Positions 50,755 to 62,508 of a DNA stretch of 64,000 bases are shown here, piece after piece. Source of the stretch: Leptoclinus maculatus (Eukaryota > Chordata > Actinopteri > Perciformes > Stichaeidae). Every line of letters starts with the position of its first letter. The stretch's first letter is position 1. The stretch covers positions 11,207,232 to 11,271,231 of the forward strand of contig JAVDOI010000002.1 in assembly GCA_032191485.1 (NCBI GenBank). The letters are read 5' to 3'. The notes beneath the pieces are model-generated. The model saw only the letters and a list, made by a program, of their open reading frames with translations, did no database searches and was not told where the DNA came from. A program made the position numbers and the translations under genes.

Positions 50755-52202
50755 AGTTGTCATTGTATACTAAGTATGTGGTTTGATGTATTGAATGGCT
50801 CAACTGTGTATCAAATGATTAGACGGTTTCCAGTAAAGCTCCTGCTGCTTGGCTTATACACATGATCCGAGAATGTGGCTTTGGATGATTTTGTTGTTGT
50901 TTTTTTATTTCAAATGACCGAGTGTTTAGTCACATCATGCATCCTCACATTATTTCCACTTTGGACAATCAGAAACTTTGTTTGAGAGTCGAGCTGATTC
51001 GTGGAACAGAAGTAAAAAACATGCAAAGAATAAACTTTTGTGAGAAAAGATGAGGGGCAAAAAAAAATCTAATTTGAAGAGTGCTGCCATAAATCCTTGG
51101 TTTACAAGTGTGATTCTTTCTCTGTCTATACACCCAGCCTAATCTCACCAAATGGCGTATGAATGACAACAATTTGTATGTCATATAACCTGCAATAGCT
51201 ACGCCATTCTTGCTTTTTGTGTGTCATTTCACGCCATTTATTCTGTACTGACGGCAATAAACTCATACATTTGAATATGGTATACGCTCAGAGCAAGTGA
51301 CAAGTGTAAAAAAAGAGAAAGACTTTCAACGAGGAGGCCGTTGTTCGTGTCCCAAAGTGTTGAGGTATTTTGAAGTTACAAAATGCATTAACGCGCAATG
51401 TCCTTAAAATGTCGCACTATTAATACGTCTTTCCAAGAGATCCGGATGATATACCGAACTGACTTGTTGTCTTTTAAATGCACAAACTCCATTTAAAAAT
51501 CTGGCATTTCCTCAAGTTCACACATAAATGTTGATACAACATCCAGTTTCTTTGGCCGAAATATACCAGTGTTATCAGGTTTCTCTTGAACCCATACACA
51601 AGGTTTACATTTTGCACGACATTGAAATCAGACAAAAGCAGCTGGATAATGAGATTTCTTGCATGCATTAAAACACAATGAATGAGCCTGACACTGTGTC
51701 CATATTACTGTACTTGACTTTACTCACTTCTGCTTCACATCCGACTGGTTGAGTCCATTAATCTAACGATTACTCACTTTTATCATGAAGAATAAACAAG
51801 GAGCCTTCCACTGATATTGGACAATCATTCACATATTCATTATTGTCACTTACTGAGAAGAATTACATAATGCATCGTTTACAAATGACAAGGTGACAAA
51901 ATGTAATTCAATGTCTGTTCAATGTAAAACTTTATAACCACACCTGACTTACTTCTTTTGCACTCAGCCCGAAGTCCACATTGCATCCCATTGAAGATGT
52001 AAATCTTTAAAAATGAGTCACAAATACATTTGGTGTCATTAAATATTCTCAGCTGCAGGGAAGGAACACTGTGTGGCTGATTCATGTGTTTTTAATAGTT
52101 CTTGGACAACATTGGAGCTCCAAGTGAGTTTGGCTGCACAGATAATACTCGTTAGTTGGTTGAATTCATTCTTGGTTTTGTTCTTTTTATGGGATTTGGT
52201 CA
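50755..52202. other. Intergenic DNA, no gene seen
   Basis: AT-rich, short open frames on both strands, no recognised repeat. Confidence 0.6.
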
Positions 52203-52336
52203 TTTTAGTTTCTGGAAATGCCGAAAAGAAAAGAAAACTATCAGCGATTTACCTGAACTTGCAGAACTTCAGTAACTTCATGGCTTACATGGCCTCATGG
52301 TACTTGTGTGGCTGGTTTCACTTTTATGACTCAAAG
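52203..52336 (+). repeat. Duplicated segment, copy 1 (compact)
   Basis: Block A (52203-52286, 84 bp) and block B (52298-52336, 39 bp), separated by 11 bp. Both blocks recur about 1.7 kb downstream with four mismatches in A and none seen in B. The family is unknown to me. Confidence 0.85.
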
Positions 52337-53130
52337 TACAGCAGATTATAGTAAATTTGGTCATAATCCGCTGTATCATATCATGTTGATATGCATATCA
52401 TACATATTTAATTTGGTATCTTTTGTGTGCAATGTGTTTGAACGACTCAGTTTCTTGAAAGTACAATCGTGTCTGCATTTCACCGTGACTTTGACGTCTT
52501 TACAAATGTAGCATATCTCAACACAATAATCAGCACAACACATTTATACAGACAGAAGGTGACAGAGATTACAGTGTAAATAAATGTATCTTTTAATCTG
52601 TTATCTGCCATAGCGGCATGCATGAAACATTAAATTCAAAGGAAACTTCTGGGGAAATGCTAGTCACGCCCCAGTGTGATGATTGTGTCTGCCAGCTTTT
52701 CCTTTCTGCTTAATGGGGTTTGCCACATCAAGACTGTTACATTCAGGAGTGCTGTACAGAAAGGCCGTCCTTATTTCCAGACAGCACAAGATCTAAGAGT
52801 GTTAGCCGAGAAAAGTCAGAGAAACTCCCTGGAATATCAATGGAAGTACTTGAATACTTCTGAGGAAAAACATACTTGGCCACTCTTGCAAAATCACACG
52901 GTTTAACAAGAAGAAGGAAGTTCCACTATTATTTCTTTCCTCTATGCAAAAATGTTCACTTCTCTTTAAACATTAGAGAAGTACTCTTGTATACAATTCC
53001 ATGTGTTGTTTATGTGGGCGGCTTGTAGCCCTGAACTTTTACTACATAGGTGGATAAGCATACACTTCACATAGACTACTGCATGTTTTAGTTCCCATGG
53101 GGAGGACAACTTGTGCTGGATCAGCGTAAA

Positions 53131-53164
53131 TTACGTCACAGTTCAACCCGGACCAATGACGTGA
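53131..53164. promoter_or_regulatory. Paired CRE/ATF-like sites flanking a CCAAT box
   Basis: TTACGTCA at 53131-53138 and TGACGTGA at 53157-53164, with CCAAT at 53153-53157 between them. Such compact arrays occur in vertebrate promoters and enhancers. No gene start is recognised nearby, so the role is unproven. Confidence 0.35.
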
Positions 53165-53895
53165 CAGAGCCACACCCTGTTCCAATTAAAGATTCCATTA
53201 CACACACACACAGTGGTGTGATATTACAACAAAAGAAAAAAAAACGTCATGCGTAGATTATGTTTAGAACAAAAACTGCTCAACGTCTTTTGTCAGCCAA
53301 AAAATGTACTAAAATAGAAATGTTCATGACTCGTGAGGGAAGTCATGGTTTTATAATTCCAGCAGCTTTCCCAACATACGGTACAACAGAGCATAAAAGA
53401 TCCCTGCAGCATACTCTATTGCTGCTTATCAGTTTGAATGCACGACAACCAAAGACAGTCAACAAATGTTGATTGTTTGAAGTGTTTTCCACTCAGATAA
53501 GATGAACAGGAAGTGAGTCAGGGTATCACCACAGCGGTGCACAGCAACACGCTTTTTATTCTAAGAAGCTTACAGTATCTGTTCCGTGTTATTTGATAGC
53601 TGATTGCATTTTTGTGTTTAGCTTGTAATTGCACCATGGTGTAGAGGTGCCTTGTGTGTTCCCATGTTGCATCTATAGAAGGCCGTGTTTGCACAGTGTT
53701 TTGTGAAGTAACCATCCACCAGAAATACGTCATTTCACTCTGTCCCTGCGTACTGCTACGGTACATCAGGCTTCCTGCAGCAGTGACTCACCGGGTGTTT
53801 CCCGGCAGTGCAGAAGGACTGTTAGGGATTTCTCTTCAGCTGACATTGTTTACATTTAGTAACCGCTTGACAATTACAAGCACTCCAACTGTAAT

Positions 53896-54302
53896 TTTTA
53901 GTTTCTGGAAATGCCGAAAAGAAAGGAAAACTACCAGCGATTTACCTGAACTTGCAGGACTTCAGTAACTTCGTGGCTTTTATTATTAAATGAAAGCAAA
54001 ACAAAGAGCCTCATCTTTTCACACAATACTTTGTTTCCAGTTCACTTTTGCACCTTCGCACTAGCTTAATGAATGGTTTGTACCCAGTGTTACGAGACTT
54101 CATAGCTCACTGTGTAGGTGTGTGGAACCACGCTGTGACGCAGCCTTATGTGGCTTTCGTGTGACACAGAGTAGGATATTTACGTCAAGCCCATCCTTAA
54201 ACAGTACAACATGTAACAGGGATTGAATTACCAAGGAAATCAAAATATTTCAAAGTGGCCTGTTGGTACTTGTGTGGCTGGTTTCACTTTTATGACTCAA
54301 AG
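53896..54302 (+). repeat. Duplicated segment, copy 2 (split by about 284 bp)
   Basis: Block A at 53896-53979 and block B at 54264-54302. The spacer is 284 bp here against 11 bp in copy 1. The spacer shows no inverted ends or target duplication that I can see. Confidence 0.85.
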
Positions 54303-54380
54303 CATTTCTACAACACTGAGTCCTCATCTTATGAAAAAGCACTAAATTACCACAAGAAGAAAAATATATATACACGTACA

Positions 54381-54408
54381 CTCAGTGTCCACTTTATTAG
54401 GTACACTT
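54381..54408 (+). repeat. Short mobile-element terminal fragment
   Basis: The motif CAGTGTCCACTTTATTAGGT is a recurrent terminus in fish genomes. Only this short piece is recognisable. Confidence 0.4.
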
Positions 54409-57400
54409 GACAGTGACAGAGAAGTTTTAATTTAATCAAATGTATGTTGTAGTTTGCAGTGGTGTTGAGCTGGACTGTGTTATATTGAGAGGTTTTTCCA
54501 TTTACATTATGAGGGGGGGGGAAGAATATTAGAAACACATTTATATCCATATTTACATTTATATCCACATCCATAACCGCTAAGTACGACCTCAGTAATA
54601 AATATATAGATGAATTAAAGCAGAGCATTATAAGCTTTTTAAAGGAAGGTGACCTAATAAAAGGGACCAGGGAGGTTATATTATACACTCATTGTGAATG
54701 TGGCTCATAATGACTACCAGTTGGCAGTGTGGAGTAACTGCAGCCATTACTGAATTAAGATGTAGCTTAATCCAAAGATTATTACTTGAGTCCGACGGAC
54801 CTGGTACCAGGTCCATCCCTGTGGGGTAGTTACAAAAAGGTGCGATGGAAGATGGTCTATTTATGGAAGATATGCATGGAGTCTTCAGCTTCCCGAATTT
54901 ATAAACAAACTAGAGTTGTCCTCGACCAAAGAAACTTTTTTTTACGGCTGACACTCATATGATATTGTTGACTAATGGATTAGTTGATTTATTCAACAGA
55001 TCTGTAAAACTGACTTTCTGCATAAAGAGTCAAACAAAAGCATCACTTTAAATCTTGTTTGTACCAGAGAAGTGCTAATAGTTTTTTCGGGAAATCAGTC
55101 ATTCACCATGAAAAAAAAACATGTTTGGACAGGAAGTCGTAGTGAGCCTCTGGCGGCCTCGGGGAGCACACAAACACCATCCAGTTCTCTTCTATTGGCC
55201 ACGTTTGGAGAGCTATAGCTGAATGAATTGCATTCATCAATTGAATCATATGTATTCTTGATCGCCGACAGATTAAACCTCCATTGCACAGTATTAGACT
55301 AATAGCCTACAATAGCGTTAAATATTACAATTGCACAGAAAATTAGGGTTTTACAAAAGGTGGTGTATATTGTCAAAACCATGAGAACCAATCAGCTCCT
55401 TGATCAGGTGACAGCCAGGTGTTTTTCGATCATGCCCCATGGTCTTGCATTTTACAACTTTTAGGACCTAATGATTTAAAGGGCTATGTAAGTGTTCGTA
55501 CTGGGAAGTTGATTTACCTCAAAAACATTATCCCCTGACTTACAGACAGTCTCACACTCAATGTAAGTCTATGAGAAAAAGTATTCTTGGGCATTTAAAA
55601 GATGCAATATTTTATTTTATTGCATATCCTTTTACTCTGGAGTGGTAATAGAAATAGGTTCAAACTCCTTTGCTTCTTACTTGAAATAGGCATATAAGCC
55701 ATATAAGGTTGAGGAGCTCTTCCTGCTTCATTTTGGGTAGGCCTATGTTAGTTTAGGCCTTTTTACCTATAGGGCTAGAGCTTAAGATATTAATGTAAAA
55801 TAACACATGAAGTGAGTCTAGTAGAATTAAACTTGCACAACCCTAATATTTGTGTGTACTTTGTGCATTGCTTTCCTGAAACCTGGCATCTGTGAAATAT
55901 GCCATGAGACTAAAATAGCCACGGTCATTTTTGAGAAACTGCCAGAAAAGTTCATGCACAATACCGTCAATGGTTTCTAATTGTGTAGCATTGCCTCATA
56001 TTTATTTCAGCTTCATCTGTTGTTTCTCTTCTCGGTGTTGAAACTCCCCCATCTGAAGCAGAGCAGAGCAGTGATATAGCAGTCAGCGCAAAGAGCTGCT
56101 GAAGTGGCAGAGGATTCACGCTCAAAGACGACTGTGAAGATGGAATTGCAGATTTATAGTATTACAGCCGGGCAGAGCAGTGGAGCACAGGGAAGTGGAG
56201 TGCTAACAGTAAATCTGGAGGCCTGGAGGAGGAACAGGAGGAGCGTGCCCGGCCATGGTGACTCACTGCTACTCGCTGGTTGGCTCTCTGGCATCTGGAG
56301 CTCATTGACAATGAATGACTCTATGGCAACCAGAAGTTGTGGAATTGTAAACAGACTGAGAGACTGGAATGACGGGCAGGAACCAGGCTTTCGCAGTTTT
56401 CTCCACCACACGCTCAAGAACCCCAAACAGGACTGCCAGCCTACGCACACGTTTAGGTCAAAGGGAGCAAATGAGGCAAATTACACATACACACAAAGTC
56501 ACATAGAGACAAAGGCCTTTCCCCTTGCACATCATGTGTATAATATGCAACTATTCTGCAGCATTCAGGATTCATCAAGGCATTTTTTTCAGATATGAAA
56601 GATTTAGAGTTATTTTGCCACTGTAGAAATTAGATAAAGCATATTAATACATTTTTAAAATACTGAATTCATTGCTAATTGTGCACTTGGTCAGGTTCCT
56701 GTGAGAATATAATATAATATAATAATAAAAAACAACTATGTCCCCTATATTGCAGAAAGCTGCACTCTTTTTTTCTAAATTTAACTGGATTTGTGTGGCC
56801 TGCAGTAAGTTGAAAAGCTTCTGTAACCTTCCTCAGTTTTTGCATAATAAACACTATAATATAACAAAAAGTTGGAAGAATCGCTAGACACTGTAGCAGC
56901 AGTTCCCTGGGGAACTATAATTTCTCAGTAATTGCTCCCAGAACTACAAGTAACTTCTTATAAAACTACATTAGTATCAGTGATACATTGAGTCAGAAAC
57001 TGTCGGGCTGGAATTCAAAAAGCCTCTTACTTACAAGATCATTTCAGTTTCTGATGATAAAGACAGCATTAGCTCTACATGCTAATGCTAGAAATGATGC
57101 CAGTGAGCCAGAATAACAGACTGTGTGTGCAGAGCCTTTTAAAAACTGTGCTGTCAGAAGCAGAAGTTTCCCCTAATTTCCCCCTTATCTTCAGTTCCAG
57201 TGAGTCTTTGACAAATAGTCAAAACCTTGTGGGAACAGATGCAAAAGATGCTAGCACAGCTGTGTAAAGACCTACGTCTATGTAAATCTTCCAATATGCG
57301 GAATCAAAATGTATATGGAATCGTTTTGAATATGAATGGTTATCGGACTATGCTAAATGATCTGACCGTTTACCGTCACTTCTGTCTTTGTTCGGGTTAC

Positions 57401-59280
57401 TTTTAACCGTGCTTCCTGATGAATACAAGTAGAGTTGATTCATGTTTGTGTATCTCTCATCTTTCTGTAGTGTACACAATAATTTGTGACGTCTATCTGG
57501 AGAAACTGGAGTCCTACAAAATCCCACTTCCCGCTTGTAATACGACCAAGAGGTTGACGTGAATGGATTTTTCCCAGTCGTTGTATTTGATCATGAACTG
57601 TATTATCATAAATCCACCATGACATTAGGCACTTCAATGTGCTAAACTAAGTCCAGGCTGATTCAGGGACAGCGTGCTCAGGGACCTATTTTCTTGGAAA
57701 ATTGTCTAATCTATATGCGGTCAAGGTCTCCATTTGTACAGCCATTACACTTTCAAAAAACTAAAATACCAAAGTAATCTTGATATTCTGTATGTGGCAG
57801 ATTAAAGAGATTCTGGCTGACAAGCAGTATAAATGAAATGCCTGTACTTTCTTAGCTAAACCTGATGTGGGAGCTTGGTTTCAGAAAGGACTGTGTAGCT
57901 GTGATGACAAATATATTGCTTGTGTGAGCAGCGCTCTGACTCTGCAGTGCTTGTTCTGTAGAATCACATGACAAAGGACTACCAGAGAATTTCTCCTGAG
58001 CGCCGCCACAAGTCTGCATTCTTTAAATAGGCCAGACTGGTTGCAGCTGGCTTTTAAAGTGTTAGTCTGTCATGCAAAAACCTGATAACTTACAACAGTG
58101 TTGACTGACAGATGCTCCAAAGCACTCATCACATAATAAACTGTACAGAATGTGATTTACATTAATTGTTTTGAATGCTCAGTAGTTTTGCAGCAGACTG
58201 CACTCATTTGGTGTTATTACACACAAAGGGGTGTATTCTGTACTTCCAGCCTAATCCTGCACTCATCTCTTATAAATAAATTCAACCAGAAACAAGACAT
58301 GATTGATTATGTGTCCAAAATCCTCTGATTGTTTAGTTCTGGGTAATTTAAGGAGGGGTGTTTCATGTTTTACAAGGAAAGCAAAGAATTTCCAAAATAG
58401 CCATTCTCTGGAAGATTCATTCCATTTTTAAAAAAGACCCTCTGTATTTCAGTCGAACAATGTTGGGTGATATCGAGACAGTACTGAGAAAAGTAATATT
58501 TTTTCCTGGACCACTCACAGCGCACAAATCACCTCAGAGACCCCTTATCTCTCTGAAACCTCTTCACTGAGCCCCTTTGGCTGAGAGGAAACAATAAAGT
58601 GCTGTGGAAGCAGGTAGACCAGGAGCGGATTCCCGTAATTATGTTCATCCATCATTTTAGCGGTTTGCCGTAAATGTGCATGTGTTCCTGACTGTAGTTG
58701 CTCCTCATGAAGACTTGAGGGATCTGTGCTTTCGCAGGATTGTAATAAAGAAGTCACATCTGGGGTGGTAGTTAGTTAAGTTAATTAAGTCTTTGTAGGA
58801 ACCCTAATCATTCGATTCATTTTTGTTTAAATTGATTTGTGACAGTGTTTTGTTTGACATTTGCTTTTTAATAGAGGATGAGGGGCATGGAGCACAAGAT
58901 GTGTTGGTAAAAAAAAATCCAAACAATAATTCTCAGTGGTTGGAGGAGACTTGACATCTTTCCTGATTTGCACTGTGGTATCGTTGGCAGGTAAACAGAC
59001 CGTGTGCTGGAAATAGTTGAACATGTTGTTCCAATGAACTGGCAGCACTCAGCATGATTACCAGCAGCAGCCTATGGTAGTTACAACGGGCCTCAGTGCA
59101 CAATATTATAACAGGCCCTGCACGCTAGTTACTAGTTATGAACAGTCCCAATTAGTAGTAGATATATTTGACCAACAATATGTTGGATTTTACATTTGAA
59201 TTAGTTACTTTTTGTATTGAGAGTAGCTCCCAATAACCGCATTGTCTGCCCTGTCTATACGCCCTCGATTACTGGTTAAG
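54409..59280. other. Intergenic DNA, no gene seen
   Basis: AT-rich. The longest open frame (56104-56598, 164 codons) has no domain, no splice partner and no resemblance I recognise. Poly-G near 54513-54520 is short. Confidence 0.55.
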
Positions 59281-59285
59281 GTGCA

Positions 59286-59974
59286 ACATGGATGGATTAC
59301 TGAACAGGTAAGGGGTCCCTGAGCCAGACTACAACCTCAAAAGGATGCAAAATGACCATGGAGAGATGCAAAATTATCATGAAGAGATGTAAAATGACCA
59401 TGGAGAGATGCAAAATGATCATGAAGAGATGCAAAATGATCATGAAGAGATGCAAAATGACCATGGAGAGATGCAAAATGATCATGAAGAGATGCAAAAT
59501 GATCATGGAGAGATGCAAAATAACCATGGAGAGATGCAAAATGATCATGAAGAGATGCAAAATGACCATGGAGAGATGCAAAATGATCATGAAGAGATGC
59601 AAAATGACCATGGAGAGATGCAAAATAACCATGGAGAGATGCAAAATGACCATGGAGAGATGCAAAATGACCATGGAGAGATGCAAAATGATCATGAAGA
59701 GATGCAAAATGACCATGGAGAGATGCAAAATGACCATGGAGAGATGCAAAATGACCATGGAGAGATGCAAAATGATCATGGAGAGATGCAAAATGATCAT
59801 GAAGAGATGCAAAATGATCATGGAGAGATGAAAAACAACCAAAATGAGATGCGAAACGACCAAAAATATATCTCTTTGAATCTGTGGGTCTTGTTCTAAT
59901 GTAGGAGCCAAGACAGATGGGGGCCCTTTCCATGTCTGTGGTCAGGGGCCCATTGCCTCATAATCCATCCATGT
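59286..59974. mobile_element. MITE-like element carrying a minisatellite
   Basis: The left end ACATGGATGGATTA (59286-59299) is the exact inverse of the right end TAATCCATCCATGT (59961-59974). The inverted similarity continues imperfectly inward, with GGGGTCCCTGA opposite TCAGGGGCCC. GTGCA flanks both sides (59281-59285 and 59975-59979), consistent with a 5-bp target duplication. If three bases of the ends are counted as target, the direct repeat is GTGCAACA (8 bp), so the superfamily is ambiguous. No transposase is present. The interior is mostly the 21-bp array. Confidence 0.7.
59344..59868. repeat. 21-bp minisatellite, 23 clean plus 2 decayed units
   Basis: Units read GATGCAAAATGACCATGGAG plus A, with variants GATCATGAA, GATCATGGA and AACCATGGA at the variable half. 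59344-59826 is exactly 23 x 21 bp, and two degenerate units follow. Because 21 is a multiple of three and the unit lacks stops in several frames, long heptad-repeat open frames arise on both strands (up to 204 codons). There is no start context, flanking exon or known protein, so I treat them as non-coding. Confidence 0.95.
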
Positions 59975-59979
59975 GTGCA

Positions 59980-60589
59980 ACAGTAAATACAACTTATCTT
60001 TGAATTCCTATGTGCTGAGATAAACATGTTGACACATTTCTAACTACTATTTGTCTACAGGGCGGGGGACATTTCTGAGAAGTTCTAAGCTTGCAAGAGG
60101 CGCACTTGTTACAAGCAGGCTTCATTGTGTATGTGCACGTGAGAGCATGTTAATTAAGTCACACTTTCACCTAGAATCCAGTGAGTCGCAGCAGAATAAA
60201 GGAGTCAGCTCATAATTCTCTGGACTGCTATTTAACATTTCTGGTGTGTAATTGTGTCAACTGCTCAACAAGTTATCAGCTCAGAAAATAAGAATGAAAC
60301 GTATATGATAAACTGATAACATGATGAAATATGTTTGTATTTAGTGTATCTGTATCTGGGTCGAGGAAGAAGGCGACACTTTGACTTGAAGAGGAGATCA
60401 CTAAAGACAGTGAACTGGTGGCCTGACCTCTGCAGCGAGTTAACAAAACCAAATGTGATGTTATCAGAACGTATCTAAAGGATCCATGCACACAATGAGT
60501 AGTGTGATTCACTACTAGTCCGTTTGCTCTGCCTGTGGAAATAAAAGTGTCAATCATCATAAAATAAATCAAGCAGTGAGATCTCATTT
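59980..60589. other. Short intergenic stretch downstream of socs3
   Basis: No coding evidence. Confidence 0.5.
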
Positions 60590-61772
60590 CATAGAAAAAT
60601 AGTGCCTTTTTATTATAAATTAATGAAATGTTCATACAAATATAAATAAGTGCAAAGTCGTATCAGTCTGCTTGCTTCGTCAAACACATTTCTTCAAGCA
60701 TCCACAGCCAGTGGTTTGGCTGGCAAAAAAGTACATCTTTATAAAAGACAGCACAAAAACATCTTCACTCATGTAAACTCATGAAAATAAGACACATTTT
60801 GACTCTTCTCCTTATTGGGAAAATACAGATACCATGTTTAATACATTCATTTGCAAGTGATGGCAATTGTTTCTGTGCCACGAATACTACCACATCTTTT
60901 GGCATATTGATATATATTTCCTCACCACTGAAGGCATATTAAGCAGTGGTACTGTTCTCTCAAGTAAGATCCTCTAGGATTCATTCATGTTGGTGTTTCA
61001 ACAAAGCTGCTGTCTAGTTCAGGCAAGTTTGGCGAGAACCCTTCCTCTAAACAAAATATCAGAAACACGTCTTCTTTATTTTCTGGTCTTAAAACATCTT
61101 ATAAAAGTCAGATATTTTTTTCCCATCGTGGCTGGTACAAATATGCACCCAGAAGGCCATCAGTGTCCACATGGTTTGCACTCTAAGTTTCCATTGTCTG
61201 TCAATTTCCCAGGATGCTGGAAGGACGTGTGCAATGCGTCCAGGATTATCATCGGAGGTCAGCAAAAAAAAGCCAGCCTGACCGTAAAAGCCGGACCGGC
61301 TTTAATGGATGGATGATTTTTCTGAGGCTGATGTGTGTGTGTGAGCCCGACAGACTCACAGCTCATTTGGTTAGCAGCAGCAGCAGAGGGAACCTGTGTG
61401 TCATCGGACTTTAGACAGCTGACTGTGACTCTCACTTCAGTTTTCAGTAAGTTGCATGTCATCAGTGAGGCAGGGAGGGAGGGCTGCGGTGGTTCTCTCT
61501 CTTTCACACTACCAGATTACAGCAGTGCTCTCTTTCTCTTGGCCCTCTTTGTGGATTAGTCCCTGATCCAGAGTCTCTTCCTGAAACATGGACCTTAAAG
61601 AGACCTACACACGTCTTGTCAGTACAATAAACTGCTCCTTTTCACAAGCTCGATCTTGCTCTCGAAGCTGCTTCGATTGATACTCCGCGTGTGTCTTTGA
61701 CCGTTAGCTGCGCTGAAACCCATCCAGTTTCTTTTAAGTCTTTGCCCCTTCAAGAGCATCAGTCCGACGCCT
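60590..61772 (-). other. socs3: Probable socs3 3' UTR with AU-rich end
   Basis: On the minus strand a canonical AATAAA lies at 60614-60609, giving a 3' UTR of about 1.18 kb. Just upstream of it (60614-60660) are ATTTA-type elements, including TTATTTATA, that can promote rapid mRNA decay. An earlier AATAAA at 61080-61075 may give a shorter form. SOCS3 mRNA is known to be unstable and AU-rich, which fits. Confidence 0.5.
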
Positions 61773-62390
61773 CTAGATAGGAGCATCATACTCTTGGAGG
61801 AACTCCTTAAGAGGATGAGGGAGTTGGTCTCTTTTAGTAGAAATGTCCAAATGTCCATTGACTGTTTTCCTGCACAAGTGCTGCAAGGTGGAAAAGCTAC
61901 ATGAGAGAGGTTTGATGAGCTCCAGAGGGATCTTCTCCCCTCCAGAGTAAATGTAGTACATATTCCCACTGCGAGTGTTCACTTTGCTCTGAGGCATGTA
62001 GAAATGGACCAGCTTGAGGACGCAGTCAAAGTGAGGAACAGAGTGAATGTTCTTAGGGTCTGTCTGCAGGTAAAAAGAGGAAGTGTCACATTGGATGCGC
62101 AGGTTCTTGGTGCCCGACGCGGTCTTGACGCTGAGGGCGAAAAGGTGTCGGTTGTCGGAGCTGTCCCTGACGAGGAACGTGCCGATGGTCTGGGCCGCCA
62201 GCATGGCGTTGGCCTCCTTACCAGTGATGGCGGCCCAGTAGAAGCCGCTCTCCTTGAGCTTGTGGAGCGTGGCAAGGACCATCTGGTACTGCGTCTTGGA
62301 GGTGAAAGTCTTGTAACGTTGAGGCAGCCGCATACTGGAGTCCAAGAGGCTGCTGCTCATTGCGGAGTCAAACTTGCTGTAAGTTACCAT
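61773..62390 (-). CDS. socs3: Suppressor of cytokine signalling 3
   Basis: Cytoplasmic feedback inhibitor of JAK-STAT signalling. It binds phosphorylated gp130-type receptors and JAK through its SH2 domain, blocks the kinase with its KIR, and recruits elongin B/C-Cullin5 through the SOCS box. A single uninterrupted coding exon gives 205 residues. KIR and extended SH2 helix: YKTFTSKTQYQMVL, residues 26-39. SH2: SGFYWAAITGKEAN (48-61), then GTFLVRDSS with the phosphotyrosine-binding Arg75. SOCS box: TLQHLCRKTVNGHLD to the terminal EYDAPI. The start at 62390 is chosen over the longer frame (62438) because GCGCCATGG is a strong Kozak context and MVTYSKF is the family N terminus. The mammalian PEST insert in the SH2 domain is essentially absent, usual for fish. 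Whether socs3a or socs3b is unresolved. The 178-codon antisense frame is a shadow. Confidence 0.97.
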   Translation of the reverse strand: MVTYSKFDSAMSSSLLDSSMRLPQRYKTFTSKTQYQMVLATLHKLKESGFYWAAITGKEANAMLAAQTIGTFLVRDSSDNRHLFALSVKTASGTKNLRIQCDTSSFYLQTDPKNIHSVPHFDCVLKLVHFYMPQSKVNTRSGNMYYIYSGGEKIPLELIKPLSCSFSTLQHLCRKTVNGHLDISTKRDQLPHPLKEFLQEYDAPI

Positions 62391-62508
62391 GGCGCTGTGC
62401 CCGTTCTCTATGCAGCTTGTGGGAGCACTGGGCACCACACAGACAGGAGAAGGAAAAAGGTGGAGTCAAAGGGAGGTGATGAGGTCAGTCTGTCTGGAAG
62501 TGAAACAC
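62391..62508 (-). other. socs3: socs3 5' UTR part of exon 2
   Basis: The minus-strand acceptor TTTTGTCTCTTCAG ends at 62509, after a pyrimidine-rich tract, so exon 2 would begin at 62508. No upstream ATG occurs between it and the start codon. Confidence 0.65.

Noticed and set aside
56104..56598. 164-codon open frame
   Set aside because: No recognisable domain, unremarkable composition, and an overlapping antisense open frame. A chance frame is the simplest reading.
59344..59868. Possible CRISPR array
   Set aside because: Units are contiguous with no unique spacers, and the locus is in a vertebrate genome.
59297..59933. Long heptad-repeat open frames on both strands (159-204 codons), looking like a repetitive protein
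   Set aside because: They are by-products of a 21-bp tandem array whose unit lacks stops in several frames. Frames on both strands are open at once, and no flanking exon or start context supports any one.
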